A DNA stretch of 64,000 nt from Anaspis maculata. Its lineage: Eukaryota; Arthropoda; Insecta; Coleoptera; Scraptiidae. The stretch is taken from positions 45,858,601 to 45,922,600 of the forward strand of contig OX421964.1 of assembly GCA_949128115.1 (NCBI GenBank), written 5' to 3'. The position numbers and the translations under genes are program-made. Below, piece after piece: positions 34,761-48,257 of the stretch; position 1 is the stretch's first letter; every line of letters begins with the position of its first letter. The notes below the pieces were generated by a model. It did no database searches and had not been told where the DNA came from. It saw nothing but the letters and a program-made list of their open reading frames with translations.

Positions 34761-37700
34761 AATGAGTAGTGCGGCGGTTAGTAAGAACCACCTTGCATTT
34801 TGTGATAAAAGCATGAAATTCAACAGATACGCTCTACAGACTGTCCTTCACTATTTACGAAGCGGACCCACGATGGAACCGCCGTGCAGCTGTCAGAATT
34901 GCCATTTGCCTACCTTTCAGGGGCAAAAACTGAAGCCGGTTATCGGGTTGATTCAAAAGTGACGTCTATCAATGCAGTAGACCTTCACAGTTAACTTCGA
35001 AACTTCGTCAAAACAGATGTCAATATTACAAAAGGAAGGGGAATGGGAGGGGATATTTTTGGACCAAATTGACAAGTTTGGTGTCGTTTCCGACTGAATT
35101 ACATCTTCTGAGTTCAAATTGAATGTTGCGATTGCAGTTTGAAGAAAAAAATTGTTTTGCTAAAAAAAATATATTTCAGAAAAAATATAAGGCTTTTTTC
35201 ATTTTGACTTTTATCCTAATTACGGGCATTCGAAGTGGAAATCCTTATTTAGTTCACTTCTTCAAAGCTCCCTGTACATAAAAACCATGTACGAGACCCG
35301 ATTTTCACTTTGACAAGATCGTGAGCCTCATTTGTTCCTAAAGTCGTAGAAGTAGATTCAACTAGTTCAACTAGTTCAACAAAAAAATGTATACCTAAAT
35401 ATATTAAGCGTTCAAGAATATTTATTTGCCTCTACGACAGCTTCGTAGGAAATGGTTAAAAGGACATAAAAATTAAATCTTGAGGCGCATTACGTACATT
35501 CATGAATCCTGGCTATGGCAGGTTATTGGAGGGTTATTGTTTTAGTGCGACAGCATCACAAACCACTATAGCCGCACTTTTCCTAAGAAAAGCAGGTGTG
35601 GAGGTGAATAATATCACCTACCTAAATATTGGCATTTGCTTTAGACTGAGTGCCAAATCACTTGGATTTTCCCTATTCATCCACTATAGCTAGGAAATAA
35701 TTACTCAACAAATAATGGCCACTTATACAGTATATTCTTGTTTGTGGTTATTGCTGAGTAAAGATACTATATGTTACAATAGATCTCAATTGAAAAGTAA
35801 CTTCACCAGTTGACAGTTTCATTCTTTTCCGGCACTATTAAAGGATTATGGGATCAAAGAATTGTCAAGGTAATGCTTTAGGTGTCTCAACGAAACAAGC
35901 ATAAATTCCACATCATTCCGGAATCAGCGTCGACGAGGAAATGTTGCATTTGCGCGCTACCTACGGATCACGACTTTCGAGGAATTACAAAAAGATTTGT
36001 GAGAATGATTTTGCAGAATTTGGAACTGCAAAAATTTCAACCTTCCACTAGGCATCAAACAAACATTTCCTGCTGGTAATTGTTGAGTATAGTAGCGAAT
36101 GCCTGCAGACTAGATTAACGATGTGCGAAAAAGTTTGGCGGCGCAAAAGTCCCCGACATGTCCCAAATAAAAACAACTTTTATAAATGCACGGCATTATA
36201 ATGGACACGGTAGATCCACTTTTTATCTATCTATTTTTATATCTCTCGTATGTCTCGGCTCTCAATAATTTATTAAAAACCGTACACATATCTCAAACCT
36301 TGATTGGATGGACAAATTCGATAGTTTTTGTTAACTAGCCGGGACCATTGATCTACATCGAATAAATTATTGTACGAACTGGAAGCAATTTTCGTTTTAT
36401 AAATTTCATCACTGGGTAGGGACCTGACCCAATTCACATACAAAGCGCCCGATTAATTTACGATTAAAATTATGGATTCAATAATTATTTCCTAACTATG
36501 ACCACTGTTCGAGGGATATACCCAGGCGGTAGATGGGTATAATGGAAGGGAGAGAGAGAGAGCAAGAGAGAGAGCGAGAGAAACACCGGTTAAATTAGTG
36601 TTGAAATTATTTATTTAGTGCTAATTCAGTGTGAACAGTAATGATACAATCACATCAAACAAGCTTTTGGTTTAATTCATTCTAATACAGTTCAACCCAC
36701 TTGTTCCGAGATTTAAAGCCCATTTATTTATTTATATTATGGGTTTACTGATGTGGTGAGCCTTGAACGGCGCGGCGCCAACTGGATCTGTTGTGTTGTG
36801 CTACAATAATTGATTTCACATGTAGACCATACAATACAAGTAGGTATTGTCTTTGATGGGACGCCGAATGGTTTCAGCAGGGATCACCTGGCCCATCAAG
36901 TTCAATTAAACTGGAGAAATAGTTTTACACATGCAGGGTGTAATGGGTGAAATGACGTACCACGAGACCACCACTATAAGTAGTTGACGTCTACGACGAA
37001 CATTTTATTTGTCATGTCAAATGTCAAAATAAATAATAAAAGTAAGGTACCTAGTATCAACTAGATATTTTGATATCTGTGAACATTTGTGACGTTGTGA
37101 AATTTGGAAATCCATTTTTAATAATATCTAAGTCAGTTACTTGCGTACCCTTTTAGAAATGTCATTATATCAATTATTTTGTCATCATATCTACTATCCT
37201 TTTCCTGCTCTTCGATTTTTGATACTGATATTGGACTATGGACTTGCACTTTTCGATATTGAAAGCGTCGTGTCATAAAGTATTGTTAGGATACCTCGCG
37301 TACGGGCTCGAATATAATTGAGACAATCGTTTTAAACACACACTGTTAATTTCTGGGTACTACAATGAGTATACGCCAACAATTATTCACTTGGAATTAT
37401 TTCGCAGGTACTTCGCTTGTTTCGCTCGCGTTACCACTTCGCATTCCAATTCAATACTGCCGCGAGCTGCCGGCTGATGCCTTATATAAGGCCTCTGAAC
37501 AGCGTTCCCGAGCTTTCTGTCTACTTCCAGCAAATTCCATAGTGCCTGGCATATGCGGTTTCTAGACCATTCCTGAATAATCACACACACCTTCCGCGTG
37601 TTTTCCATGTGTTCTGGAATCTGCACCTCCGCCAAAGTGGACTGATGTACCTTGACCGATCGTTGGAGTCTTCATTCAGTTTCACATACACGAACGCTCT

Positions 37701-39184
37701 GGAATGCACCAGATCGCTCTAGACTTCTACGCTGCGATCTAATGGATGGAAGGATCCAGAAAGATCGAGTGTTTACCAATATAAACAGGATCGCCGCTCG
37801 TAACAGTATATTAATTAATATACGAGTTTCATGAGACATAGTATTGTCACACGACTGGTTTTGGGGCACGACGAGCTTCCGAGATTACGTCTTATGAAAC
37901 GAGTGTAATAACTGTAATATACTATTTTATCTACTTTACTTTGATAATCGCCCAGAAATTGTAAATTCTGGCTCCTAAAAATCAAAATGTTTGACAGGTG
38001 ACACCTCCACACTGACATTCACCTACCTTCTATTGACAATGAATTGTTGCTATTGGTTGAAAAAGCTTTGAAGAGCTGTATCTTCGTCGTTTGGCTGAAG
38101 TTTGAGAAATGGTACCTTCATAAGTTTTCGTCATATCTTGACGATATCCACCCACAGTCAAAATATTCCAGCTACTCTCGCTGGAACACCATGCATGGTA
38201 TTATACGAGTTCCATAATACAGGGTGTTTCCTGTATCAACTTTTAAATTGCGATTGCGATTACGTTCAATCTCGTAACTCCTGGACGTAAAAATATACCA
38301 ACCCATTCAATAAAGAATTGACATATTGGAAGGAGCTCACGACCTCGCTTTGTCCATCTGTTTGTCACAGCATCTAGTCGTAAACGAAAGAATTCTTGCG
38401 AACAACTGTTTGCTAGTTTTTTAATCAATCAATCTCGCAAAACCAATGTGATCAAGGTAAAACTAAGCTCTACAAATGCAAGCTATGATTTATTCAAGAA
38501 ATTCTCTAATTAGGAAAAATCTACGATTGTTTTAAAAAAAGTTAAACACGCTGAAAAATTCACCAATTTGCACTCTATCTTTTGTTATCCTATATACCAT
38601 GCAGTACATCAGCAAACAAGATATCCAGGTATCCAATGAGATGATCGTTTAAAAACACTCACACACTGTTTATTACTGCGTAGTACTATAAATACACGTC
38701 AAGTATTATTCGCGCTTGAGTATATCGCTCTAACTTCGCGTTTCTTTTCGCTCGTTGCCGCTTTGAATTTGATAGATACTGATCTGTTGGCCGATCCATG
38801 ATGCTTATATACCTTCGACTGGTAGGTATTCTGAAAGTTTCCACTGGTTCTCTTGTGAACTCGACATTAGGTCGCGGCATGTGGCTTATGATGTTTTTTG
38901 AACAGTCCAGGCACTTTTGCGTTTATTTATCAGCGTGTTATGGAGCGGCGCCTCCATGTCCTACCATGTCAGATTACAAGCTTGAACTGGGAAGAGGGGG
39001 GTGAAGGACAGCTGTGTGCGTCATTTTTCTCATGTTTTCAAGCCAGTCTAGATTCTTCTAGATTCTCTCATCGCTTTCTTGACATTAACTATGCAAAATC
39101 GCAGACTCAAAGAGCCGAAAAGTTCACAAAGAAGAATAGCAAAATTGACCAACGTCCTAGCACTCCCCCTGATTTATTACGTTG
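34761..39184. other. Non-coding DNA
   Basis: No gene is recognised over 4.4 kb. A (GA)n-type run lies at 36550-36582. A possible hairpin, TACGAGTTTCAT near 37820 against ATGAAACGAGTGTA near 37895, may mark a small element. ACAGGGTGTTTCC at 38220 looks like an element end without a partner. Confidence 0.4.
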
Positions 39185-39224
39185 CGTTGGTGGATAATAG
39201 ACTATAGGGAGTTTGCTACCTCAG

Positions 39225-39480
39225 GAAACGTACGACGTAACGGAACGTAGAACGTGAAAACTCCCTCTGTAACTAAGGAATTACAAATCACAACCTCGCC
39301 AATTTTCACGTTGAAAGTTACGTTACGTCGCACGCACGTTGCAATATCACGGAACGTACGGCAACGACACGTACGACGTGAAAATTTTCCTGTAACTGAG
39401 AAATTGCAAATAACAAACTCGTCTATTTTTACGTTGAAAGTTACGTTACGTCGTACGTACGTGTGCACGCAAACTCCTCA
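39225..39480 (+). repeat. 124-bp tandem repeat rich in ACGT
   Basis: Two units start at ACGTGAAAA (39252 and 39376) and run through TGTAACTAAGGAATTAC, ACGTTGAAAGTTACGTTACG and CGTACGTACG-type text. ACGT and TACGTA palindromes are very dense for this AT-rich region. Confidence 0.7.
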
Positions 39481-39615
39481 ATAGAGTTCACCTGCATGCG
39501 CTTCACGTGCATGAATAAAATTTTCAATAGGTATATATGTATAAATATTTGTACGGGTAGGTACAACTGCAATTATCAAATGCAATCTTATGAAACTCTT
39601 CGGCTACCCATAATA

Positions 39616-40067
39616 TACAGGTGGCCCATTGAAAACGAAACAGACAGATTTTCGGGCACTTGCCCTCATTTTTTCGAAATAGGCCCGGAGAGGTCAACTT
39701 TGTTTTCAAGAAGGACATTCAGCTGTTAATCATTTAACCGTTGAGTTTCACCCCCGTATTCAGGGTGGCAGGCCCCTTCGAAAATTTGAAATGACAATTG
39801 GGGTTGAGTGATACATGATTTTGAAGCTGGTTCAATTGTCTTTATAGCAGTGTTAATTTTTTTTTCGATTCGATGCAAATTTTTCAAGATTATGCTAATT
39901 TCAGTGTTTTTGGAGGGTTACAGTCCCTTGTAGGAGGCTGGCTCGAAGTTGCCAAACCCATGACGGGGGTTATGTCCGTCTAGTAAACATGTTAATACCT
40001 CAATACAAACAAATGAGGTCAAGTGGCCGAAAATTTGTCTGTTCCGTTTTCGTTGGGCCACCCTGTA
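39616..40067. mobile_element. 452-bp TIR element, TACAGG ends
   Basis: TACAGGTGGCCCATTGAAAA at the left pairs with TTTTCGTTGGGCCACCCTGTA at the right, and pairing continues for about 40 bp (ACAGACAGATTTTCGG against CCGAAAATTTGTCTGT). The interior is non-coding, and it is probably a MITE. Confidence 0.8.
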
Positions 40068-42229
40068 GAGGTAGAATTCAATACAAAAATTGTACATAAG
40101 GGGACTATCAATTGATCGGAGCATTACATTATTCACTGTGGAATTGTACACTTCAAAAAAAATCCGAGCTTCCTTCGAACAGACATCCAACACTTGTAAA
40201 TAACGAAATGACGAGTAGGAATAGGTATAGCAGAATAATATTATGAATGATCGAAACCTGACGTGTAATGGAATCAATAAAGGTGAAATTTTTAAGTGAT
40301 CAGGCACATGTTTAGCGAAAAGGGTCATGTTGGCAGATGTTTTTATCCTCTATCAGGTCATCGGACATGTGTGTTTATTGTCTGGTGTGGTGCATGAAGG
40401 TGTTTAGTAACTATTAATTTATTAGCGTATTAATTAGCGTGAGTCACGGCGATGGCAGACGATTGTTTATGGATAACGAGGCGTTCAAGTCATATAGTAG
40501 AGGAGGTGATGGGATTGAACTTCCTCGAAGTGATGTTTGTATGCAAAATATTCTAAAGCACTGTGTGCTCGATTCTCAACGCGTTTGAAAATAATTGAGA
40601 CCAGCTGAGATGATGAAACAAAGGCGAAATTTCCAAGTCGTTGGGCTCTTGGATGATGTGAGCCAACGTTGATGCAAACCTTCGTATCGGAAGTGTAGGT
40701 AAGGGTGCGGCATTTCAGGTTTAAAATTAGGCATCACCACTGGATGGTTCCAATTATATCGTAGCGTAGATGAGTGGCGGAGAATATAGCTCATCAATTT
40801 TCTAAGAAATTGAGCCCTTGGAAACTGAACCGCCAATGGTCAATTTGGGCAGTCATATAGAGCGAATAAAACTCATTCATAGTGCGCCCTTCGTGCTTGG
40901 CAAGTATAGCACAATAACCGCGTAATGCACGTGTTTTGGCCCTCTGGTATAATAATTTAAATACGCCATCTTAAGGAGTGGTAAGTAGAGGTGTGCGTCA
41001 TAACCGGATGTCTGTTCCGGTCCATGCTCATCTCAATGGTCCATTACGTGTATGAGTTTTGAGCCTGTGACCGAGCAGGTTAAAAACGCAATTCGAAAAG
41101 GGAGTGCTAAATGTATTATGGGAGCCCCTCGTGGCCCCTTTTGTCATTATAATCATTTTTATTGTCCTTCCAGCAAGTTGATTTCTTCAAACGCACCTGA
41201 TGGATGACCGCATCCAGACTCGTATTACCTGTAGCGCGCAATTTTCGATTTTCGATCGACACCCAGCAGAGATACAGATCACAGTGGCGCTGACTACATG
41301 GATGATGATAATGAGAAGCCGCGGTGGTTGGTGTAGGCATCCTTTGTTTTGACCGCGGCTAAAAGGGTTCAATCTCGGTTGAGATTTTTAATTTATACAA
41401 AAAAAACGAGTAAAGGGTGTAGGGTCCGTGTGTGGTTTATTTCTATGTAGAGCACCTGGTAGTGGAAACCAGGTCGGCAAGTTAGAGCACACCTGGTTGA
41501 ATTGCCGGCTACAGCCACCCTTGATTTAATAAGTAGTTTTTTTGACGAGACGGCTCGATCACTGAACATTTAGAAATTATTCTTGTTTACTGTCTGTTTC
41601 GAGGCCAAATTCGTCATGGTACAGCATCCCTTGTCCTAATGCTCCTTTTTTTTTAGGTAAGTATATAACCTATGCCTAAAAATATGCCAAGTGCCAAGCC
41701 TTACTGCAATTTTTTCACCGATGATTGTGTAGTATTCGATCCAACCCTTTGTCATTATTGCAAGTGAATAATATCGGCATGCGCCTGCCTATGATAATAG
41801 TTATTTATTATTATTGTAAGAGGTACTTCATTATAATTCATTCAAATATTAAAACAATTACGTTGTACCAGTAAATGTCAATTGAGACAGTATCAGTTGG
41901 CCGGAATGACACAATAATCTCGCCGAGATCGCATCTGAGTGTGTGCTAATGGAACTGTCTTTCACCCTGCAGGAAATCAATCGTGAAATGCATTCTAAGA
42001 GACGCCATAATCGCATGCAAAATGCACCTTATTTCGCTCATTATGCACCAGAGAGCGCCTATTACCGAGAGGTAATTGCACCACACACATACACACGGGG
42101 TCTGTTTGTTTTGTTTCGACAGTCCTGAGCTCGTTTGTCCTTTATGCTGCATGAAATCTTGTTCATTACTTTGTACTTATCACCATTTTAGCATTATTAT
42201 TCAGCTTTGAGTACTGACGTCAAAGTTCC
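40068..42229. other. Non-coding DNA
   Basis: No gene is recognised. A segment near 41340-41400 (GGGTTCAATCTCGG followed by an A-rich tail) faintly resembles a SINE but is too weak to call. Confidence 0.45.
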
Positions 42230-43640
42230 AACTTTGGTTCTATCGAAGTTTTGATTTTTAGACAAGTTTGGAATGCAACAAGCGATTCAATCAATTCTTG
42301 GACCGTTCGCTAGACTTTTCTTCAGCTATTAGTCCGTATTTTTCAAATACATGAAATATTCCACATGATATTTCTACAGGGTGTTCAATAGACTGGTGCA
42401 AAATTACAGGAAGTTTGACATACTCCCTCTTGAGCGAAACATTTTTGTCTTTGATTTTATCATCGACAAGAAGGTAGAACCTCATTTTTTGTGGGACGGC
42501 CTTTGAATTTCCGGTTTATCTCTTCAATTTACAGATTGACCTCAAAAAGTTAACTTTTTGGTGTTACAGTTGTATACAGTCGCTGACCGATTTTTGATAT
42601 TTCAGGCTCATTTTGAAGCTAAAGCTTCAAGGCAAACATTAAAAACACAAGGTTGCATAAAATGTGACCAAAACCTAAGCTGCTCTTGGGAATCTTGGGA
42701 TATGAATTGGGAGGAGAAACGGATAAAAATCAACGTATCTTCGAAAGAATCATCCATTCTGAACACTTCAAGGTATCCTCTTCTTGAATGAGACCTGAAT
42801 TGTTAATGAAAGGAACAAAATTACAATCGCATGTTTTCGAAGGAGAGTTGGGGCCCTTCACATGAAGCTGCTCGTAGCCAACGTTACAAAAAACGGAATA
42901 ATCACTCACTTGTCGATCACTGTTTGTAAGTCGATTATCAGGCGTTTGTAACTCTGCTTATGAACATTTTCAGGTGCACCAAGGGCGGTATCTTTCGTTC
43001 AAAAGCGAACAGTTCAAATGTGGCCTGTTAACCAGCAATTCTAGTCCCATAGGAGGAAAAAGAACCTTGAAGTGTTCAGAATGAATGGTACCTAAGGAAG
43101 TAAGTTGATTTTCATTCTATTCTCTTCTCAACCTCCGAGAGAAGTCCAGGTTTGGGTCACTTTTCATACAACCCTGTACTTATCTTGAATGTCTGTGTAA
43201 AGTTGATTTTGATTATTTGGTGTTCTTGTCTGAAGCTTTAGATTCAAAATTAGCCAAAAATTTTGAAAACTGGGTAACGAGGGAAAGAGTTATTATTGCA
43301 TTACAAAAAAATTAACTCTTTGAGGTCGCCCTGTAAATAAACATGATACACTGAAAATTCAAAAACCGTCTCGAGGTATGAGGTCTACTTTTCTGCCTAT
43401 GGTGTTGAAATACAGTAAAAAAAATTGTTCAAGAGGGAGCATTTCAAACTTCCATAAATTTTGCACCAGTCAGTTTATCGAACACCCTATAAATAATATA
43501 TTGAATACCTCATGTTTTCGAAGAATACGGACTGATAGCTTGAGGACTGAACTAGCGAGCGGTCTAGAAATGATTGAATCGCTTGTAGTATTTCAAAGTT
43601 GTCTAGTTTCGAAGTCAGATCAAATTTTGCAGGGTGACAC
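42230..43640. repeat. 1.4-kb foldback
   Basis: Arms pair about an axis at 42932: GATTCAATCA (42284) with TGATTGAATC (43571-43580), ACAGGGTGTTC (42379) with GAACACCCT (43478), and inner blocks such as CATTCTGAACACTTCAAGG (about 42756) with CCTTGAAGTGTTCAGAATG (about 43066). The arms are diverged by substitutions and small indels. The 133-codon frame at 43378-43779 overlaps the right arm and is not supported as a gene. Confidence 0.75.
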
Positions 43641-43859
43641 ATATTTTGTTGAGCGCTGCGCTGTTTTGTCTGGCGCCGTTTTGTTGTGCCTGTTTTATTT
43701 GTCCTGCGCTCGAATGACACAGAGCACAGAACCCATTGCATACTTAATTCCGTCCCTGACTGAAAAATGCCTGAGGTAATAGAGACACGATTTTTTTTTT
43801 TCAAGTTATGTTGTTGTGATTGTCTGAAAAACATGCATACCTACTCAGTATATTGCGCA
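43641..43859. other. Non-coding DNA
   Basis: Short spacer between a foldback and a minisatellite; nothing recognised. Confidence 0.4.
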
Positions 43860-44025
43860 TGCGTGAGTTGACTTTCCCGCCATGACTGCTAGCTTGACTG
43901 TGGGAGTGTGGGGGCTGTGAGCAAGACTGTAGAGAGATTGTGAGCAGTGTGAGCTGCCTGTGATGACTGATGTCAAGTAGAGTATTGTGACTGTGGGCCA
44001 TCAGGCTGTTAAGACTGTGGTATAG
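43860..44025 (+). repeat. GACTGT minisatellite, array 3 (decayed)
   Basis: The left flank GCATGCGTGAG followed by GCTTGACTGTGG matches array 2. The array then decays into GACTGT, GAGCAGTG and GCTGTGA variants. Confidence 0.6.
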
Positions 44026-45258
44026 AGACTCAATGAGATTTTCTATTTCGGTTGGGCTTGAGTTGGAAACTCTGGAAATAATTTAACAAAGTACAGATGC
44101 ATGGAAAAAGTGTGAATTGGCAGCTGCATATTCTTTGTGTTTACCGAAACGCATAGTTCAATAAACTTGAACCCAGTATCTACAAGAAATAATTATATAG
44201 GTGAAGCATAATCTAGGCGAATAGGTGGCAAGCATCGGTAGCAGCGGTTCTTCTGGATGCCAGATGTAGTATAAAACTCGGCTAGTGTGGAGAAATAACC
44301 GATAATTGTCCCGAAAATCGCATCTGTCGCCTTCTCCCTGGGTCCCAAAGGTGCGCACATCGCCATCATTTTAATAGCCCGTACACCGGGTTCAATTTCT
44401 ATTTCAACACCCCTCTTGTCATTCGATAGGCCGTACTTAACGTAAAATCAGATGTTGTGTAATCACAGTATTTAGCAGTACGCCCAGGAGGCTAAACGCG
44501 CCATATCAACTTCTCAACACGCCGTTTATAAGGTTCTCGGTGGAGCTTATATAATACTCATGGAAAGTATTTACCATAATTACAAGGTAATCAAGCTCAA
44601 TTGAATGCATCCAGAAGAGCCAATTTTTCGCCGATCTGAGAATTTGCTCGGATATCATTTCCCATGTGCGGGGTATGTAATTTTTGTTCGCGAAGCTACA
44701 AATTAATAATAATATACTTTTACTCACAGCTTACAAGTTACGTTATATTACGCATTATGATGTTGCACTACATTTCTGATAGGTAAATATATACGCTTCT
44801 TTACGATGGTGTTTGTTAGTACAAAGCGACGCATTCATTTGGATAAAGAACCCTTTCAATTGAATTTGAATAAATATAGGGTGCGCGCTAGAAACGTAGA
44901 TACTGGAAAACGGATTTTAAAAAAATACTGCGATGCAAGGTGTGTCAATCCGTATAGGTGGAATATAATAATCGAATCAGTGTAAACCTGCGCTACGATA
45001 AGAAATGTAAATTTTGTATAGGTGCAAGTGAATATAGATATACCTACTGGCTGGATGCGATATCACTTGTTTTGCCGCCAAAAATGTCCACAACGCATTT
45101 GTATAATATTATGCAAATAACGATAGGATTCCATCAGTTAAATGAATCAGAACTTATCGTATGAGGAAAACGTTGACTTGGTCGGGTGTTTTTGAATTTT
45201 TCTTCTCCCATTTGCATCATGGACGATTTCAAGTTGAACCTTACCAAAGTATACTGAC
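44026..45258. other. Non-coding DNA
   Basis: No gene or repeat boundary is recognised. Confidence 0.5.
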
Positions 45259-45266
45259 TTCTTCAG

Positions 45267-47220
45267 TAGTGTTGCCGTCTAGAGTTAGACTTTCTAGACT
45301 CTTGTCTTGAAAAGGCGTCAAGACTCAGTCAAGACCTCTAGAAACTCTTGTCTTGAAATTTCTAGACAAGACAAGAGTAGGGCTGTCAAGATCAAGAGTC
45401 TTGATTAGACTCTTGAAAAGGAAAAATAAAAAAAAATCAGATATATTCCTCTCCGTTGATGGTTTTTATTTTCTACTGAATGTGTGATTAGCTTGGAGAT
45501 TTCTTACAGAGTTTATTGACAACATAAAATAGCATAAATAAGGGTAAACGGTATGACAAAATGCTATTCAAAACTATATCTACTTGAAATGAAAATGAAT
45601 GCAAAGGGTTCTCATACTATTTTTCTTTTATTTGTTGAAATCAAAGTACCGAGATCACTACAAAGACGATATAAAATATCTCGTCTCAAAAGTCTCTACT
45701 CTTTTCAGTAAATAATCTGGGAATTTGGGAGTTTAAATTTGGAGAATAATGAAGCAATAAACCTGTTCTGCGCTTGCCCACTAGGCAGGCCATCATGTCA
45801 TTATGCATTGACCGTTGTTGTCAGGCTGTCTCTGATAGGCAGTCTACAGTCCATGAATATTTTGAAAATTAGGAAAAATAAAACAACACCTAGAAGCATC
45901 TTTCTGTATCTTGTGAATTTTATATATCAGAAGACGATTTGATTTTCGGGTTGTGGTGGCAGTTCACTATAAATTTATCAATTTTGCATCAGAGAACGGG
46001 AAGCGTTGGCAGAGAGATGCCATGTCGAATTATGTGATTGTCTTGTGATTATATATTCACATGACATCTCTTTCAGGCTCTGTATGTCTCTACTATTTTT
46101 TCCGGTTCTCATGCGAAAGTTTTGTTCAAGTGATTTTTTTTCAAGGGCTGCTCCAACATCTTCATCTCTACTTTTCAAAAAAAAATAGCTGCGCCTTCTC
46201 AGATCGCAACTTCTAAGAAATCAGGTAGCTCGATGGGGCTTTTGGTCAATAGCTGCGAAACAAAGTGTTTCTTGTCAATAAAAGGAGAAGGAATCAGACA
46301 ACATGCTGCAGCCAGATATCCTTCCAATGTACCAAGGCAAAATGCCGATGGTATAAATAATCGGTATATTTTCGACAAAAATATTGGACCACGTCTGCAC
46401 CACGACATCTGGGAAGTCTGGGTTCTGCTTAAACCTAATTATTCACATTTCTTTGTCGAGCAGCAAAATGTTGCAAACACCAAACAGCAAAATAATATTG
46501 AAGATGATTGTTCAACTTTTTCTTGACTGTGACTCTTCCGCTGACTGTTTCTTGACGTTCATGGCAACCTGGTATTGTTTTTGGCATACTTATTCGTTCG
46601 ATTCGAGCCGATGGACTGCGGTGAGTTTAATTTCTATATCCTTTCCCGGTGCTAGATTTCTTGAGTACTTTCTTGAATGGAGAGTAGTTGACTATATTCA
46701 TTCAGGCATCAATCTACGGCTATAAAGTCGTATCTTAACATTTTATATAAGACCCCATTGCAGAAATACGTTCACTAACAGGTCGGGGGTGGCGGTGACA
46801 ACCCTTTCTTCCAGCATTCACACCAATGATAAATTTCAGTGTCAATAAAAGTAGGTCTTTGTTTTGAAATTTGAACTTAATTAGACCCTCAGATTAGATT
46901 AGAATATAATTAGAACTTAGAAGAACCCAAGTTGAATATTTTATTGAAGCGCAGTCCCTATTCGAAGGGTGCTCCTTGCTCCTCACAGTTTCTCTGTTTT
47001 TCTTGCTAAAAGATGTTTATATTTCTTTCTCGTATTTTTCTTGAAAGAAGGGGTTTCACAGTAATTTAATTTCAAGAGTCTATCTAGACTCTTGAAAAAT
47101 TTCCATTAAGAGTTAGAGTCTTGTCTTGAAATTTTGAAATTATCTTGATATTTCAAGACAAGACAAGAGTAGGGCAACTCTTGTCTTGTCTTGTCTAGAC
47201 GGCAACACTATTCTTCAGAG
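45267..47220. mobile_element. 1.95-kb non-autonomous hAT element
   Basis: The ends TAGTGTTGCCGTCTAGA and CTAGACGGCAACACTA are flanked by a perfect 8-bp duplication TTCTTCAG (45259-45266 and 47221-47228). Subterminal zones of about 150 bp at each end are dense in TCTTGTCTTGA/TCAAGACAAGA repeats, a usual place for hAT transposase binding. Inside, 45680-46770 is collinear with the repeat at 24680-26189. No transposase domain is readable, so it depends on a partner element. Confidence 0.9.
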
Positions 47221-47413
47221 CCTTTCACACTATAGCACCACACTAATCCACCTTGGTTATACCGTGCGATCAACATAATTCCTATTTATGATGGGAGAAA
47301 AATAAGAAATAATAGATATACAAACGATGGTCAACAAAGCCAACTCCAAATGAAAATGTTGATGATGTTGATGATTACTTTGATAGAGCAAAAATCATGG
47401 AGTCAAATTTGTC
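47221..47413. other. Spacer
   Basis: Non-coding sequence between the hAT element and the giant palindrome; nothing recognised. Confidence 0.4.
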
Positions 47414-47806
47414 TATACAGGGTGTCCAGAAAATGGCGGAAAAGCTCTCCCAGTACGTTGTAAGGACCCTCCAGGGAGCTCCAAAAAAATGATAGAAAAA
47501 TTTTTCGACTTTCATTTTTGGGGTTATTAAGTGTCAAGGGTGTCAATCTTTGAACCCTTCTCGTTTTGTTCATCTGAAAAAAAAAATCAGTTTACTGTTG
47601 ACGGCAGAATTATGAGAAAAAAATATCTACCACTGGAAGTGTATATTTAAACTTTTCCAATTTACAGGGTGTTAAACTTATCCAAGTATCAAGAAGACGC
47701 CCACTTGTCCAACTCACCGCCGACGGCGATGTATGGAAGGGAGCTTGCCACTGGGCATTCTCCCTCATGATTTTTACAAACATACCAATTACCTATTATA
47801 AGAGAG

Positions 47807-48231
47807 CAGATTTATATGCGGTAAAAAAGTCCAAAATATGCAGTTTATATGCGCTTAAAAAGTATCAAAATATGCGGTAAAAATGTTCAAATAGAGCAAT
47901 ATATGCTAGTAGATATGTGGTATAAGCTGCAAGAATAGTGAAAAATACAACATTTACATGTAAAACCAACCACCAACTTTGACCATCAAAGTAAAAAAAA
48001 AATTCTTCGAAAATTTTAAATTATTTCTTCCTTGAAATCAAAATATCGTGATTTTGTCGCACATAAATAGATAAAATGGCCAAAATAGTGACAAATAGTC
48101 AGTTTTGTGCAAAAATATGGACTAAATATGCGGTTATATGCGATTATATGGACTATCAATTTGTATGCGGTAAAAAGTCAAAATAATAAATTATATGCGA
48201 AATAAAACTTGGTATTTGGGTTCCTTATAGA
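47807..48231 (-). repeat. 420-bp ATATGCGG-rich repeat, copy 2
   Basis: Inverted copy of 4922-5345, from GAGAGCAGATTTATATGCGG to GGTTCCTTATAG. It is present in the left palindrome arm; the right arm keeps only AAATCCGCTCTCTACC at about 57389-57404. Confidence 0.75.
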
Positions 48232-48257
48232 TGGAAACGTCAAGCTGCAAGTCGGGT

